Shown here piece after piece: positions 25,616 through 35,100 of a stretch of 35,229 nt of DNA (position 1 is its first letter; every line of letters begins with the position of its first letter). A model generated the notes under the pieces. The model made no database searches. It had not been told where the DNA came from and saw only the letters and a list, made by a program, of their open reading frames with translations. The DNA is from an uncultured Methylococcaceae bacterium (GTDB taxonomy: Bacteria > Pseudomonadota > Gammaproteobacteria > Methylococcales > Methylomonadaceae), in NCBI GenBank assembly GCA_903839855.1, contig CAIMEB010000092.1, positions 1-35,229 of the forward strand. The letters are read 5' to 3'. A program made the translations under genes and the position numbers.

Positions 25616-26090
25616 TGCGGCCTCCTTTTTCAATTAAATATTCAGGCACCAAACGCGCTTTACTCATGGCGTCAAAGGGCACCTCATAAATCTGCTCACC
25701 TTCCTGAAGGGTGATGACATCACCCTCAACTTTTTTTATCAGGCCAGTTATTTTTTTTCTACCGTCTATAGCTCTAAACAGGTTAACCATGACTATTTCG
25801 TTAATATATCGCTCAAACTGACTGACTTTAAAAAAAGGACGATCAGCTCCAGGAGAAGATATTTCTAACTGATAATTACCTTGTATAGGATCTTCAACAT
25901 CTAAAACGCCACTGATTTGATGACTGACCTTAGTGCAATCTTCGACTAAAATACCGTTTTCACTGTCTATATAAATTCTTAATAAACCATGTCTTGGATG
26001 TGGATTGTAGTCAATACCGACACACTCATAACCTAAACCCTCAACAATGGGTTCGATTAAGTTAAGCAAATGCTCGGGAGCCTGCTTCAT
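25605..26090 (-). CDS. rimP: Ribosome maturation factor RimP
   Basis: 161-residue factor required for 30S subunit maturation. I choose ATG 26090, preceded by GAGGAAACC, giving '[28 protein letters not shown]', the normal RimP start. A longer open frame begins at 26129, but its extra residues are encoded by the terminator-like hairpin, so that start is unlikely. Landmarks are '[29 protein letters not shown]', '[14 protein letters not shown]' and a C-terminal SH3-like domain. The gene overlaps nusA by 11 nt. It is the first protein gene after the initiator tRNA, as in the E. coli metY-rimP-nusA-infB operon. Confidence 0.95.
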   Translation of the reverse strand: MKQAPEHLLNLIEPIVEGLGYECVGIDYNPHPRHGLLRIYIDSENGILVEDCTKVSHQISGVLDVEDPIQGNYQLEISSPGADRPFFKVSQFERYINEIVMVNLFRAIDGRKKITGLIKKVEGDVITLQEGEQIYEVPFDAMSKARLVPEYLIEKGGRSGK

Positions 26091-26113
26091 GGTTTCCTCA
26101 CTTATTTTCGCAC

Positions 26114-26135
26114 AAAAAAAAAGAGCCAAAGGCTC
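26114..26135 (-). terminator. Intrinsic terminator/attenuator in front of rimP
   Basis: GAGCC (26123-26127), AAA, GGCTC (26131-26135), followed on the minus strand by nine T's (26114-26122). It is a short but convincing terminator lying only 24 nt upstream of the rimP ATG and inside the operon leader. Since the superoperon downstream must be read, readthrough or antitermination is needed, as described for the E. coli nusA operon. Confidence 0.75.
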
Positions 26136-26180
26136 CTTCCATTAACAATCAACTATAAGCTCCCAAAATCCGAAGCCCAG

Positions 26181-26206
26181 AAAATAAAAAACCCCAAAAA
26201 GGGGTT
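26181..26206 (-). terminator. Intrinsic terminator after the initiator tRNA
   Basis: AACCCC (26190-26195), AAAAA, GGGGTT (26201-26206), with the T-tract at 26181-26189 on the minus strand. It begins 10 nt beyond the CCA end of the tRNA and would release the tRNA precursor. The rest of the operon lies beyond it. Confidence 0.8.
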
Positions 26207-26215
26207 CTAAAAATA

Positions 26216-26292
<77 letters not shown>

Positions 26293-26304
26293 ATTGATTT
26301 TTAT

Positions 26305-26332
26305 ATTATAAAGATTCCTACAGATTTAGCAA
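26305..26332 (-). promoter_or_regulatory. Sigma70-type promoter for the tRNA-rimP-nusA-infB superoperon
   Basis: On the minus strand TTGCTA (26332-26327) and TATAAT (26310-26305) are spaced by 16 nt. The -10 box is perfect. The expected transcript start lies near 26298, about six bases before the tRNA. This is the best promoter match in the window, and its position before metY supports it. Confidence 0.8.
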
Positions 26333-26462
26333 GTACTTTATTAAAAAACTTAAATAACAAATAGTTTTAATATCACAAAGCCTCAATATCGCTCAGAAAA
26401 CTGAAGCCTTGTTTACTACACAAACTGACCAGGAAAAAATTAAGCCCGAAAAATAAATCTGC

Positions 26463-26660
26463 TTATATCAATGAAATTGTTTCGGCACGGTTGATTATGT
26501 CAATTGAAATCTTACCCTCTTGAGCCAACCAGCCAATTCCTCTCTGAATTGTTTTCTCATCAATATCAATTTCTTTAATCAACTTAGCAACGCTAATAGA
26601 CCCCTTCTTATCAAGAAAATTCCAGATCTCACCCGCTGTCGTTCCTACTATTTCAGACAT
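26463..26660 (-). CDS. Small winged helix-turn-helix protein (DUF2582-like)
   Basis: 65 residues from ATG 26660, which has an AAGGTG binding site six bases away; a GTG three codons upstream lies inside that site and is less likely. The sequence 'TTAGEIWNFLDKKGSISVAKLIKEIDIDEKTIQRGIGWLAQEGKISI' fits one complete winged helix-turn-helix domain, as in DUF2582 proteins of gammaproteobacteria and others. It could bind DNA, but no target is known and no DNA-binding experiment can be cited. It is between lysC and the tRNA, with a terminator-like hairpin separating it from lysC, so it is likely its own transcript. Confidence 0.75.
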   Translation of the reverse strand: MSEIVGTTAGEIWNFLDKKGSISVAKLIKEIDIDEKTIQRGIGWLAQEGKISIDIINRAETISLI

Positions 26661-26713
26661 ACTTATCACCTTAAAGTTATTAATTAACGAATTAAACGCA
26701 TGTTATATCATTC

Positions 26714-26734
26714 AAAAAGCTATTCATGATAGCT
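26714..26734 (-). terminator. Probable terminator after lysC
   Basis: AGCTAT (26718-26723) and ATAGCT (26729-26734) with a 5-nt loop, followed on the minus strand by TTTTTGAA. It lies about 80 nt beyond the lysC stop. The stem is short and AT-rich, so it is weak. Confidence 0.5.
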
Positions 26735-26813
26735 CCGCCCAAACCACAATTATATTCATTAACATCACTTCCACAGAATTTATATTGTATGACAGTCAAT
26801 TTCGCAATAATCA

Positions 26814-28043
26814 CTATGCTTCTTCAGCAATTTGATCCAATTCAAATGCTGAATGCAATGATCTCACTGCCAACTCCAGGTATTTTTCATCAACCACGAC
26901 AGAAATTTTTATTTCTGATGTTGCAATCATACGAATATTAATCCCTTCGGAAGCCAGCGTTTTAAACATCGTACTTGCAATACCCGCATGTGAACGCATA
27001 CCAACACCCACGATTGAAATTTTAACAATCGTGTTATCACCCGTAACCTTTCTTGCACCCAGTGCCACACAAGACTCTTCCAATATCGCTTTTGCACGCT
27101 GATAATTATTTCTATCCACAGTAAATGTGAAATCAGTGGTGGCATCATCGGCAATATTTTGCACAATCATATCCACTTCAATGTTAGCATCAGCAACAGG
27201 CCCCAGAATTTTATAGGCCACACCGGGTAAATCAGGGACACCCGTAATCGTTAATTTTGCCTCGTCCCGATTAAAGGCAATACCAGAAATTAAAGCACTT
27301 TCCATTTGTGATTCCTCGTAGGTAATGAGTGTGCCACACCCTTCTTTAAATGATGACAATACACGTAAAGCTACGTTATATTTACCGGCAAACTCTACCG
27401 ATCTAATTTGTAACACTTTTGAACCTAAACTGGCCATTTCGAGCATTTCTTCAAAAGTGATATGGTTAAGCCGACGAGCTTTGGGTTCAACCCTGGGATC
27501 TGTTGTATAAACACCATCAACATCCGTATAAATATGACACTCATCCGCTTTTAAAGCCGTCGCCAAAGCTACTGCGGTAGTGTCTGACCCCCCGCGCCCT
27601 AAGGTGGTGATATTCCCAAGCTCATCAACTCCCTGAAAGCCAGCAACAACAACGACTTTTCCAGCATCAAGGTCTGCCCTCATTTTAGCGCCTTCAATCT
27701 CTCTAATCCGAGCTTTAGTAAACGCGCTATCGGTTAAAATTCTAACCTGAGTCCCCGTGTATGAAACTGCTTTGCAACCCAGTTCATGCAACGCCATACA
27801 CAATAAGGCGACGGTCACCTGCTCACCGGTCGAAATTAAAACATCCATTTCTCTTTCGGTTGGCTGCGTCTGGATTTCTTTAGCCAAAGCAATTAACCGA
27901 TTTGTTTCGCCGCTCATCGCAGACAAGACGACGATAATTTGATCACCTTGATCTTGGACTTTTTTTACTTTCTCAGCGACCGACTTAATGCGCTCAACAG
28001 AACCCACTGAGGTTCCACCGAACTTATATACATATAGTGTCAT
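26814..28043 (-). CDS. lysC: Aspartate kinase
   Basis: 409-residue enzyme for the first step of lysine, threonine, methionine and diaminopimelate synthesis (aspartate to aspartyl phosphate). The kinase domain starts with 'KFGGTSVGSVERIKSVAEK' and has 'GRGGSDTTAVALA' and 'YTDVDGVYTTDPR'. Two ACT domains follow from about residue 265 ('ITGVPDLPGVAYKILGPVADANIEVDMI' and 'ISIVGVGMRSHAGIASTMFKTLA'). This is the single-chain class of about 410 residues that in other bacteria is feedback-controlled by lysine and/or threonine. It follows alaS by 15 nt and is probably co-transcribed. No lysine riboswitch is visible upstream because that space is alaS. Confidence 0.96.
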   Translation of the reverse strand: MTLYVYKFGGTSVGSVERIKSVAEKVKKVQDQGDQIIVVLSAMSGETNRLIALAKEIQTQPTEREMDVLISTGEQVTVALLCMALHELGCKAVSYTGTQVRILTDSAFTKARIREIEGAKMRADLDAGKVVVVAGFQGVDELGNITTLGRGGSDTTAVALATALKADECHIYTDVDGVYTTDPRVEPKARRLNHITFEEMLEMASLGSKVLQIRSVEFAGKYNVALRVLSSFKEGCGTLITYEESQMESALISGIAFNRDEAKLTITGVPDLPGVAYKILGPVADANIEVDMIVQNIADDATTDFTFTVDRNNYQRAKAILEESCVALGARKVTGDNTIVKISIVGVGMRSHAGIASTMFKTLASEGINIRMIATSEIKISVVVDEKYLELAVRSLHSAFELDQIAEEA

Positions 28044-28058
28044 TCAATAAACCTATTA

Positions 28059-30671
28059 TTAAGCGCTTAGTTGCGCTTGTACCCAAGCAGGAACACCCGC
28101 CAACGCTTCAGATAATCCAGATGGGTTATTACCACCTGCCATTGCTAAATCAGGTTTACCGCCCCCTTTGCCACCGACTTGAGTCGCCACAAAGTTAACC
28201 AGGTCACCTGCCTTTACTTTTGCTGTATAATTTTTTGAAACCACAGCAACCAGACTGACTTTCTCACCTTCAACAACCGATAACACAACAGCACAACTGC
28301 CCAGTTTATTTTTCAATTGATCAGCAAGATCACGTAAGGCTTTAGAATCAACTTCACTCAACTTGACAGCCAACACTTTAATTCCCTGCACGTCGACCGC
28401 TTGAGCAATAAGCGAATCACCTGCCGCACTTGCCAACTTTGAGTTTAAGCGCTCAATTTGCTTTTCTAAGCTTCGAGTCTTTTCAAGCAACTGCTCTACT
28501 TTTTCTGGTGCTTTATCGGCTGCGCTTTTCAAAATTCCCACGACACTACTTAACGCAGTATCACGACTGATAATCCATTCAATGCCACCGCTCCCAGTCA
28601 CTGCTTCAATTCGTCTAACCCCAGCGGCAACACCGGTTTCAGAAATAATTTTAAAGCAACCAATATCTCCCGATCTTTTAACATGTGTTCCGCCGCAAAG
28701 CTCAGTCGAGAACTCACCTATTTTCAATACCCTGACTTCATCGCCGTATTTTTCGCCAAATAAAGCCATAGCACCTGCTTGAACCGCTAAATCCTTAGCC
28801 ATGACCTCAGCGGTAACCAGGTTATTTAAACGAATTTGCTCATTAACCAAACGCTCCAGTAGAGTAATTTGTTCAGATGTCACCGGCTCAAAATGAGAAA
28901 AGTCAAAGCGTAAGCGCTCAGGATTGACCAAAGAGCCTTTTTGAGCCACGTGTTCACCCAAAACCCCTCTTAAAGCTGCGTGCAATAAATGTGTAGCAGA
29001 ATGATTAAGCTCAGTTGCTTTTCGGGCTTCGGCATTGACTTTTGCGTGGCACAACTGAGCAACATGCAATGTACCCGACAACACTTTACCGGTATGTAAA
29101 AATAAAGTTCCCCCCTGCTTTTGAGTGTCCGTTACTTCAAAGACAGCATCTGACGCTATAATTTGACCACTATCACCGACCTGACCACCCGACTCACCGT
29201 AAAAAGGTGTTTTATCTAAAACGACCAAGCCTTCTTCACCAGTCTGTAATCTGGAAACAGGTTGCCCCTGACTGTACAAAGCAATAATGTGAGCCTGATC
29301 ATCCAGGTGCTCATAACCGGTAAAATCTGTCTGACTATTCAGATCAATGTCCTGACTGTATTCCGCACTAAAACTACTTGCCGATCGTGCTCTATCTCGT
29401 TGTGCGGTCATAGCCACTTCAAAACCGGCATGATCCACTGTCAAATTATGTTCACGGGCGAAATCAGCGGTTAAATCCACCGGAAAACCATACGTATCAT
29501 ATAACTGAAAGACTGTTTCACCCGGAATAACCGTGCCTTGTAATTTAGCGACACAGGCTTCGAGAATTTTCATTCCTTGTCCAAGTGTTTCTGCAAAACG
29601 CTCTTCTTCTTTCTTTAAAACCTTCTCAACTTGGGCTTGTGCAGCTTTAAGCTCTGGAAAAGCAGACCCCATTTCAGCCACTAAAGGTGCAACTAATTTA
29701 TAAAAAAACACATCCTGAATACCCAAACGGTACCCATGACGAATAGCACGTCGAATAATGCGGCGTAACACATAACCCCCGCCTTCGTTCGAAGGCATCA
29801 CGCCATCCGCTACCAAAAAGGCGCAGGAACGAATATGGTCAGCAACAACACGTAAAGAACTCAGTGTTAAATCAGTCGTATCAACAATTTGAGCTGCTGC
29901 TTTTAAAATACCTTGAAATAAGTCAATTTCGTAATTGTTATGTACACCTTGAAGCACTGCACTAATGCGCTCAAGCCCCATGCCCGTATCAACTGAAGGC
30001 TTAGGTAATGGTGTCAACGTACCATCAGCCGCACGATCATATTGCATGAACACCAAGTTCCACACTTCAATATATCGGTCACCATCTTCATCAGGCGAAC
30101 CCGGAGGTCCGCCCGGAATAGCTTCACCATGATCGTAAAATATCTCTGTACAGGGACCACAGGGGCCGATATCACCCATAGACCAAAAATTATCTTTCGC
30201 GCCTATCTTGGATAGTCTGTCAGCGGGAACGCCGATCTCATTCAACCAGATATTAGCTGCTTCGATATCTTCTTCAAAAACAGTCACCCATAATTTACTC
30301 GCAGGAATTTCCAGTTCTTTTGTTAAAAAATCCCAGGCATAATGAATAGCATCCTTTTTAAAGTAATCGCCAAAGCTGAAATTACCTAACATTTCAAAGA
30401 AGGTATGGTGTCTTGCCGTGTAACCCACATTTTCTAAATCATTGTGCTTGCCACCGGCTCTTACACAACGTTGGGTGGTTGCCGCTTTATTGAAATTACG
30501 CTGCTCTCTGCCTAAAAACACGTCCTTGAACTGAACCATACCGGCATTAGTAAATAACAAGGTTGGATCGTTACCTGGAACAAGAGAACTGGAGGGTTCT
30601 ATAGAATGCCCACGCTGACTAAAAAATTCTAGGAAGGCGGTGCGCAACTCAGCGCTAGTCATTTTTTTCAT
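28059..30671 (-). CDS. alaS: Alanyl-tRNA synthetase
   Basis: 870-residue synthetase, normal length (E. coli 876). The class II catalytic domain is at the N-terminus with motif 1 '[28 protein letters not shown]' and '[24 protein letters not shown]'. The editing domain carries the HxxxH motif '[13 protein letters not shown]' and '[13 protein letters not shown]', with Cys and His for zinc. The C-terminal C-Ala domain includes '[21 protein letters not shown]'. Two start codons three codons apart fit ('MKK' or 'MTSAELR'); the second matches family starts better. It lies 39 nt after recX and 15 nt before lysC. Its place after recX is typical of gammaproteobacteria. Confidence 0.98.
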   Translation of the reverse strand: MKKMTSAELRTAFLEFFSQRGHSIEPSSSLVPGNDPTLLFTNAGMVQFKDVFLGREQRNFNKAATTQRCVRAGGKHNDLENVGYTARHHTFFEMLGNFSFGDYFKKDAIHYAWDFLTKELEIPASKLWVTVFEEDIEAANIWLNEIGVPADRLSKIGAKDNFWSMGDIGPCGPCTEIFYDHGEAIPGGPPGSPDEDGDRYIEVWNLVFMQYDRAADGTLTPLPKPSVDTGMGLERISAVLQGVHNNYEIDLFQGILKAAAQIVDTTDLTLSSLRVVADHIRSCAFLVADGVMPSNEGGGYVLRRIIRRAIRHGYRLGIQDVFFYKLVAPLVAEMGSAFPELKAAQAQVEKVLKKEEERFAETLGQGMKILEACVAKLQGTVIPGETVFQLYDTYGFPVDLTADFAREHNLTVDHAGFEVAMTAQRDRARSASSFSAEYSQDIDLNSQTDFTGYEHLDDQAHIIALYSQGQPVSRLQTGEEGLVVLDKTPFYGESGGQVGDSGQIIASDAVFEVTDTQKQGGTLFLHTGKVLSGTLHVAQLCHAKVNAEARKATELNHSATHLLHAALRGVLGEHVAQKGSLVNPERLRFDFSHFEPVTSEQITLLERLVNEQIRLNNLVTAEVMAKDLAVQAGAMALFGEKYGDEVRVLKIGEFSTELCGGTHVKRSGDIGCFKIISETGVAAGVRRIEAVTGSGGIEWIISRDTALSSVVGILKSAADKAPEKVEQLLEKTRSLEKQIERLNSKLASAAGDSLIAQAVDVQGIKVLAVKLSEVDSKALRDLADQLKNKLGSCAVVLSVVEGEKVSLVAVVSKNYTAKVKAGDLVNFVATQVGGKGGGKPDLAMAGGNNPSGLSEALAGVPAWVQAQLSA

Positions 30672-30710
30672 GGTAATAAGTGATTTTTTAAAAGGGTTCC
30701 AACAAACACC

Positions 30711-31190
30711 CTACAATTTAATATTTAAATGCTCAAATAAAGTACTGATCATAGAGCTGGGGAAACCACGCTGCATTAAAAAAAGACTACGTCTCGCCCA
30801 TTCATTATGATCAAGAAGTGCATCATAACCATATTTCTTAATATAAACCTGCTCAAGCAAAGCCATCCAACTTCCGATAGTCTTTTGAACGATCTCGTCA
30901 AGAGAAAACCCACTAACACCCTTTTTCTTTAGCTCATACGCCACATAAATCGGCCCATAACCCTTCTGAATACGATATCGCGCATAGCTTTCTGCATATC
31001 TTAAATCGCTTTGCCAGCCTTGTAGCGTCAAATCTTCAATAACTGCCAAACATTCGTTTTTTTCAAAGCCTTTTGCCAATAACTTATTCAATAACTCAGT
31101 TTGGCTATGCTCCCTCATTGCTAATAGTCGAACACACGTTTGTTCAATTTGCTTAAGGCGACTCTTTTGATCCTCTTGATTCTTAACCAT
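30711..31190 (-). CDS. recX: RecX regulatory protein
   Basis: 159-residue helical protein that inhibits RecA filament growth and ATPase activity. Recognisable are 'CVRLLAMREHSQTELLNKLLAKGF', 'LTLQGWQSDLRYAESYARYRIQKGYGPIYVAYELKKKGV' and 'EWARRSLFLMQRGFPSSMI', which are the three-helix repeats of the family. It lies 28 nt after recA on the same strand, so recA-recX are one operon. The length is near that of E. coli RecX (166). Confidence 0.93.
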   Translation of the reverse strand: MVKNQEDQKSRLKQIEQTCVRLLAMREHSQTELLNKLLAKGFEKNECLAVIEDLTLQGWQSDLRYAESYARYRIQKGYGPIYVAYELKKKGVSGFSLDEIVQKTIGSWMALLEQVYIKKYGYDALLDHNEWARRSLFLMQRGFPSSMISTLFEHLNIKL

Positions 31191-31218
31191 TTACATCAAA
31201 GGTAATCAATGACTAGTC

Positions 31219-32259
31219 TTATATTTCATCTATTTCATAGGCATCAATCACATCAACAATAGGATGTAATTTGCTAAAAGCTTCTGTTCTTATTTTAACT
31301 TCAATCTCTTTAGCTTTTTCAGGATGTTCTTTTAAAAAAAACTTAACATTTTCTTTGCCCTGACCGATTTTCTCATCACCGTAACTATACCAAGAGCCTG
31401 ATTTTTGAATAAAGCCATAACTCACCCCCAAATCAACAATTTCACCCAGAAAAGAAATACCTTCTCCGTATAAAATTTCAAACTCTGCCTGTCTGAATGG
31501 CGGTGCCACTTTATTCTTGACGACCTTTACCCGCGTTTCGTTGCCGATAACCTCATCACCTTTTTTCACAGAACCAGTCCGACGAATATCTAACCTTACC
31601 GAGGCATAAAACTTAAGTGCATTACCCCCGGTTGTGGTTTCAGGACTACCAAACACAACCCCGATTTTCATTCTAATCTGATTAATGAAAATAACAAGAG
31701 TATTCGAACGTTTAATATTACCAGTTAACTTTCTGAGGGCTTGAGACATCAAACGGGCTTGCAGCCCCATGTGAGAATCGCCCATATCACCTTCGATTTC
31801 AGCCTTGGGAGTTAACGCAGCTACCGAATCAATAACCACAATATCAACCGCACCAGAACGCACCAGCATATCTGTAATTTCTAAAGCCTGTTCACCGGTA
31901 TCAGGCTGAGAAACCAATAATTCATCAACATTAACCCCGATTTTTTCAGCATAACCAGGATCCAGGGCATGTTCAGCATCAACAAAAGCAGCAGTTCCAC
32001 CTAGCTTTTGCACTTCTGCAATTACCTGTAGCGTCAAAGTCGTTTTACCGGATGATTCAGGCCCATAGATTTCAACAACCCGACCTCTGGGCAATCCTCC
32101 ACAGCCCAAGGCAATATCCAAACCTAGAGAACCGGTAGACACAACATCAATATCACGAGAGGCAGCCACATCCCCCATACGCATGACCGAACCTTTTCCA
32201 AACTGCTTTTCTATCTGCATCAGCGCTGCACCTAGCGCTTTCTTTTTGTTCTCATCCAT
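31219..32259 (-). CDS. recA: Recombinase A
   Basis: 346-residue recombinase for homologous pairing and SOS induction. Walker A 'GPESSGKT' spans residues 66-73, Walker B '[14 protein letters not shown]' follows, and L1/L2 loops and '[31 protein letters not shown]' are as in the family. The C-terminus is short with a run of acidic residues. A binding site AAGGT precedes ATG 32259. I see no canonical LexA box (CTGT-N8-ACAG) in the 86 nt upstream, so SOS control may use a diverged site or a promoter further upstream. Confidence 0.99.
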   Translation of the reverse strand: MDENKKKALGAALMQIEKQFGKGSVMRMGDVAASRDIDVVSTGSLGLDIALGCGGLPRGRVVEIYGPESSGKTTLTLQVIAEVQKLGGTAAFVDAEHALDPGYAEKIGVNVDELLVSQPDTGEQALEITDMLVRSGAVDIVVIDSVAALTPKAEIEGDMGDSHMGLQARLMSQALRKLTGNIKRSNTLVIFINQIRMKIGVVFGSPETTTGGNALKFYASVRLDIRRTGSVKKGDEVIGNETRVKVVKNKVAPPFRQAEFEILYGEGISFLGEIVDLGVSYGFIQKSGSWYSYGDEKIGQGKENVKFFLKEHPEKAKEIEVKIRTEAFSKLHPIVDVIDAYEIDEI

Positions 32260-32345
32260 TACATATACCTTGAAGGTTATAAAAATGTCGGTTAAGTAGT
32301 CTGATTATTATCACATAGACCTATAGGTTCGGGTAGATTAACTGT

Positions 32346-33143
32346 TTAAAAATGGTCCGCTTTGGCTCTAGCTTCTTTTCCCCCCTCAATATCGCCTTGA
32401 ACTTCGCGTGCCCGGGCAATCAACAACCAACTGTGTTTCTTCATATTAGCATCGTTAGACGCCAATAATGCAGCTTTTTTTGCCAAGTCTTCTGCCAATC
32501 GTGGTTTTGACTGTTTTAGCTTCAGTAAAGCCAATTTATAATACAAGGTAGCATTACGAGGTTCAATTCGAATGGCTCGCTCTATGGTAGTTGTTGCGGC
32601 TTCAATGTTTCCCGATTGACTGCTTTGATTAGCGGCGGACGCTAAAGCACCCACAGCAGGCGACAAAGGCGCAAATTTTTGGAGAGGCTCAAAAGCAGGC
32701 GGCTGAATGACAACGGGTTCTGGCTTAGGTTCTTCCACCACAATAGGTTCTGAGGAAGGTTGTTGCGCTGAATTTAATGCCCCCTGTTCAGAAGCTGGTG
32801 CTGGTGCTGGTGCTGGTGGTGCTGCTGCCGGAGCAGTCACTTCTTGTTCTGTTTTCGGCACTTCTGGAACCTTAAACTGAGGCTGCACTTCTTCTAATTT
32901 CGGGTCAAGGCTTTCAACATTGTTCAGTGGTTTCGTTTCTACTACTTCAGGGAGGGGGGCTATGGGTATCGGCTTAGGTACAATAACCTGCGCAGGCATT
33001 TTTGGCTTTTTCAACGGCAGATGTGTTGTTTTACTACGAACAACAGAGCTACTACTCCCATACACAGGAGCTGGTGCCTGAGTCGCACAACCCACTAGCA
33101 ACAAAGTCAATGCACCAAGTAAAATGAATCTTCGAATTAGCAT
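32346..33143 (-). CDS. Proline-rich lipoprotein with C-terminal TPR repeats
   Basis: 265 residues with a lipoprotein signal: hydrophobic core at 6-17 and lipobox LLVGC (Cys19). A long Pro/Ala/Val-rich, low-complexity spacer follows (about 25-165) with repeated 'PAPAPAP' units. The last 100 residues form TPR-like helices ('NIEAATTTIERAIRIEPRNATLYYKLALLKLKQ', 'AEDLAKKAALLASNDANMKKHSWLLIARAREVQGD'). I would call it a periplasm-facing, cell-envelope scaffold lipoprotein; the function is unknown. It sits between recA and ssb, and no functional tie is implied. The spacer DNA contains GGTGCT-type tandem codons near 32800-32825. Confidence 0.75.
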   Translation of the reverse strand: MLIRRFILLGALTLLLVGCATQAPAPVYGSSSSVVRSKTTHLPLKKPKMPAQVIVPKPIPIAPLPEVVETKPLNNVESLDPKLEEVQPQFKVPEVPKTEQEVTAPAAAPPAPAPAPASEQGALNSAQQPSSEPIVVEEPKPEPVVIQPPAFEPLQKFAPLSPAVGALASAANQSSQSGNIEAATTTIERAIRIEPRNATLYYKLALLKLKQSKPRLAEDLAKKAALLASNDANMKKHSWLLIARAREVQGDIEGGKEARAKADHF

Positions 33144-33188
33144 AGTTATATATACAAGGGTTGTTCATTAAGCTGATTATAGTGTCTT

Positions 33189-33683
33189 TTAGAACGGGAT
33201 GTCATCATCAAAATCTTCATAAGCGGGAGGCGAAGGAGGCAAGCCACCCTCTGAATGACTGGGTGCCACAGGCGTTTTAGATTGATACGTGGACTTTGAC
33301 GATGCTGCTGAATATCCAGAAGCGGCTTGGTCAGCACCAAAATTGGCCGTACCACCAGTACGACTATCCAACATGTGCATTTCTGTCGCAATAATTTCAG
33401 TTGTATAACGATCCTGACCGTCCTGTGCTTGCCATTTTCGGGTTTGCAAACGACCTTCTACATAAACCTGTCCGCCTTTTTTTAGATATTCACCCGCTAT
33501 TTCAGCCAACCGATTAAAAAAGACGACTCGATGCCATTCAGTAGACTCTTTTTTTTCACCCGACTTATCTTTCCATCTAAAATTAGTCGCTAACGTTATA
33601 TTGGCTACAGCACCACCTGATGGCATATAACGAACTTCAGGATCAGCGCCCAATCTTCCAATCAATGTAACCTTATTAAGCAT
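33189..33683 (-). CDS. ssb: Single-stranded DNA-binding protein
   Basis: 164-residue SSB. The OB fold covers about residues 1-108 ('[20 protein letters not shown]', '[31 protein letters not shown]'). A Gly/Ser/Pro-rich spacer follows, then the acidic tip 'FDDDIPF', which binds partner repair proteins. The start has a good AGGAG site. Length is similar to E. coli SSB (178). It is 46 nt upstream of the TPR lipoprotein gene. A short reading frame within it in another frame is a shadow. Confidence 0.98.
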   Translation of the reverse strand: MLNKVTLIGRLGADPEVRYMPSGGAVANITLATNFRWKDKSGEKKESTEWHRVVFFNRLAEIAGEYLKKGGQVYVEGRLQTRKWQAQDGQDRYTTEIIATEMHMLDSRTGGTANFGADQAASGYSAASSKSTYQSKTPVAPSHSEGGLPPSPPAYEDFDDDIPF

Positions 33684-33882
33684 GTATTCTCCTAAATTTT
33701 ATTCGGTTTACTTCAGTGATGACGTTACCCTCAATAGAATAACGAAGCATAAATTATTTTTTAATGATAGGGTCATATAATACCCGAACATTAACTTTTT
33801 TAGTAACAAATCGCGCGGATCTCAATACGGATTCATGACTGAATAAAAGGCGATTAGCTGAAAATAACTGGAAAATAAATGT

Positions 33883-35100
33883 CTAGCCTAAAAAGCGTTC
33901 TAATACAGAGACTAACTGTTCGGTAACCAGTGGTTTACTCAAATAATCATCCATACCTACGGCTAAACATTTTTCTCGCTCACCTTCCAGCGCATTAGCT
34001 GTCAGCGCAACTACAATTTGTCGATTAGTTCCTTGAACAGCTTCCAGCAAACGCAGTTCATGGGTTGCTGTATAACCATCCATTACCGGCATGTGGCAAT
34101 CCATAAAGATCATATCATAGATATTTTTCTCAAGCAGATTAAGGGCTAGTTGACCATTTTCTGCTACATCAGGATTAAGATCAAATTTGGCTAGCTTAGC
34201 AACTATTACCTTTTGATTGATTTTATTATCTTCAACCACAAGGACTTTTTTACCCTGATAACTGACTAATTGTCGGGGCGGAAACTCAGGTTCTTTGATA
34301 ACCCGGTATAAATGATGCTGAATCGCATTCACCATCGCATCATAAAGTTGCATTTGCCGTACCGGTTTTAATAGGCGTTGACAAATACTAGTGCCCAAAA
34401 ATTCGGCTGGTTCCACCTGATTATCGGATGATAAGATAATAATGGGTAAGTTAGCTAAGGCCGGTATCTGAGCCAGACACTTTGCCAGCGTTAAGCCATC
34501 CATCACCGGCATTTGCATATCTAGCAACATGAGATCGTAGTTAATCCCCTGCCCGGCTGATGTCTGCAAATGAAACAACGCTGCACTGCCGTTATCAATC
34601 TCACTGACTAACAGCCCCCAGCGTGTCAAATAGGTGTTAAGTATTTCCCGGTTGGTGGCGTTATCATCGACAATCAGAACCCGTTTACCCGAAAGATCAC
34701 AGGATAACCCTACTTCCCCTTGGCTATTACTGGGCCGTAGCGGCAAGGTAAACCAAAAGCAGGCACCCTTCCCCAAACTACTCTTAACACCAATCACTCC
34801 ACCCATGAGTTCGACTAGTTTTTTACTGATTGAGAGCCCTAGACCGGTTCCTCCAAAACGCCTTGAAGTAGCGCTATCAGCTTGAGTAAACGACTCAAAT
34901 AAATTCATCTGTGCTTTCGGCGAAATACCAATACCCGTATCACGTACTTCAAAACGTAGCTCAGCCGGATTATCCAGGATAATACTGACAGAGACTTCGC
35001 CCTGCTCGGTAAATTTAACAGCATTACCCACCAAATTAGTGAGTATTTGCCGCAGGCGCATGGGATCTCCCTGCCAACGCATTGGCATGGGAATAAGTAC
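33883..35100 (-). pseudogene. Hybrid histidine kinase, 5'-truncated (HATPase plus two receiver domains)
   Basis: The open frame from ATG 35088 encodes 401 residues. A HATPase_c domain (about 1-117) is seen with N-box 'NLVGNAVKF', G1 'DTGIGI' and G2 'GGTGLGLSIS'. Receiver 1 (about 135-255) has 'LIVDDN', 'LLDMQMPVMDG' and Lys in 'LLKP'. Receiver 2 (about 283-400) has 'LVVEDNKINQ', 'FMDCHMPVMDGY' and 'LSKPL'. No HisKA dimerisation/phosphoacceptor region is present. Sense codons VLIP extend upstream to about 35098, then a stop appears at 35101-35103. The remaining 130 bases belong to an IS630-type element, so insertion probably removed the front of the gene. It should not autophosphorylate without the HisKA region. 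The receivers look intact. Confidence 0.75.

Noticed and set aside
25616-25633. TTG start of nusA six codons upstream
   Set aside because: It would place the Shine-Dalgarno AAGGAGG inside the gene; GTG 25615 has correct spacing and the family N-terminus.
26091-26129. Upstream start for rimP
   Set aside because: The extra residues are encoded by the terminator T-tract region, while ATG 26090 has a good binding site and gives the family N-terminus.
26661-26813. Possible csrA between lysC and the tRNA
   Set aside because: csrA is often near alaS in gammaproteobacteria, but no frame with CsrA features exists in this gap.
32319-32328. ACCTATAGGT palindrome as a LexA box
   Set aside because: It lacks the CTGT and ACAG half-sites, and a 10-bp palindrome is not by itself informative.
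32790-32830. GGTGCT repeat considered as a CRISPR or variable-number tandem repeat
   Set aside because: It is a short in-frame run coding for Ala-Pro in the lipoprotein spacer and lacks spacers of any kind.
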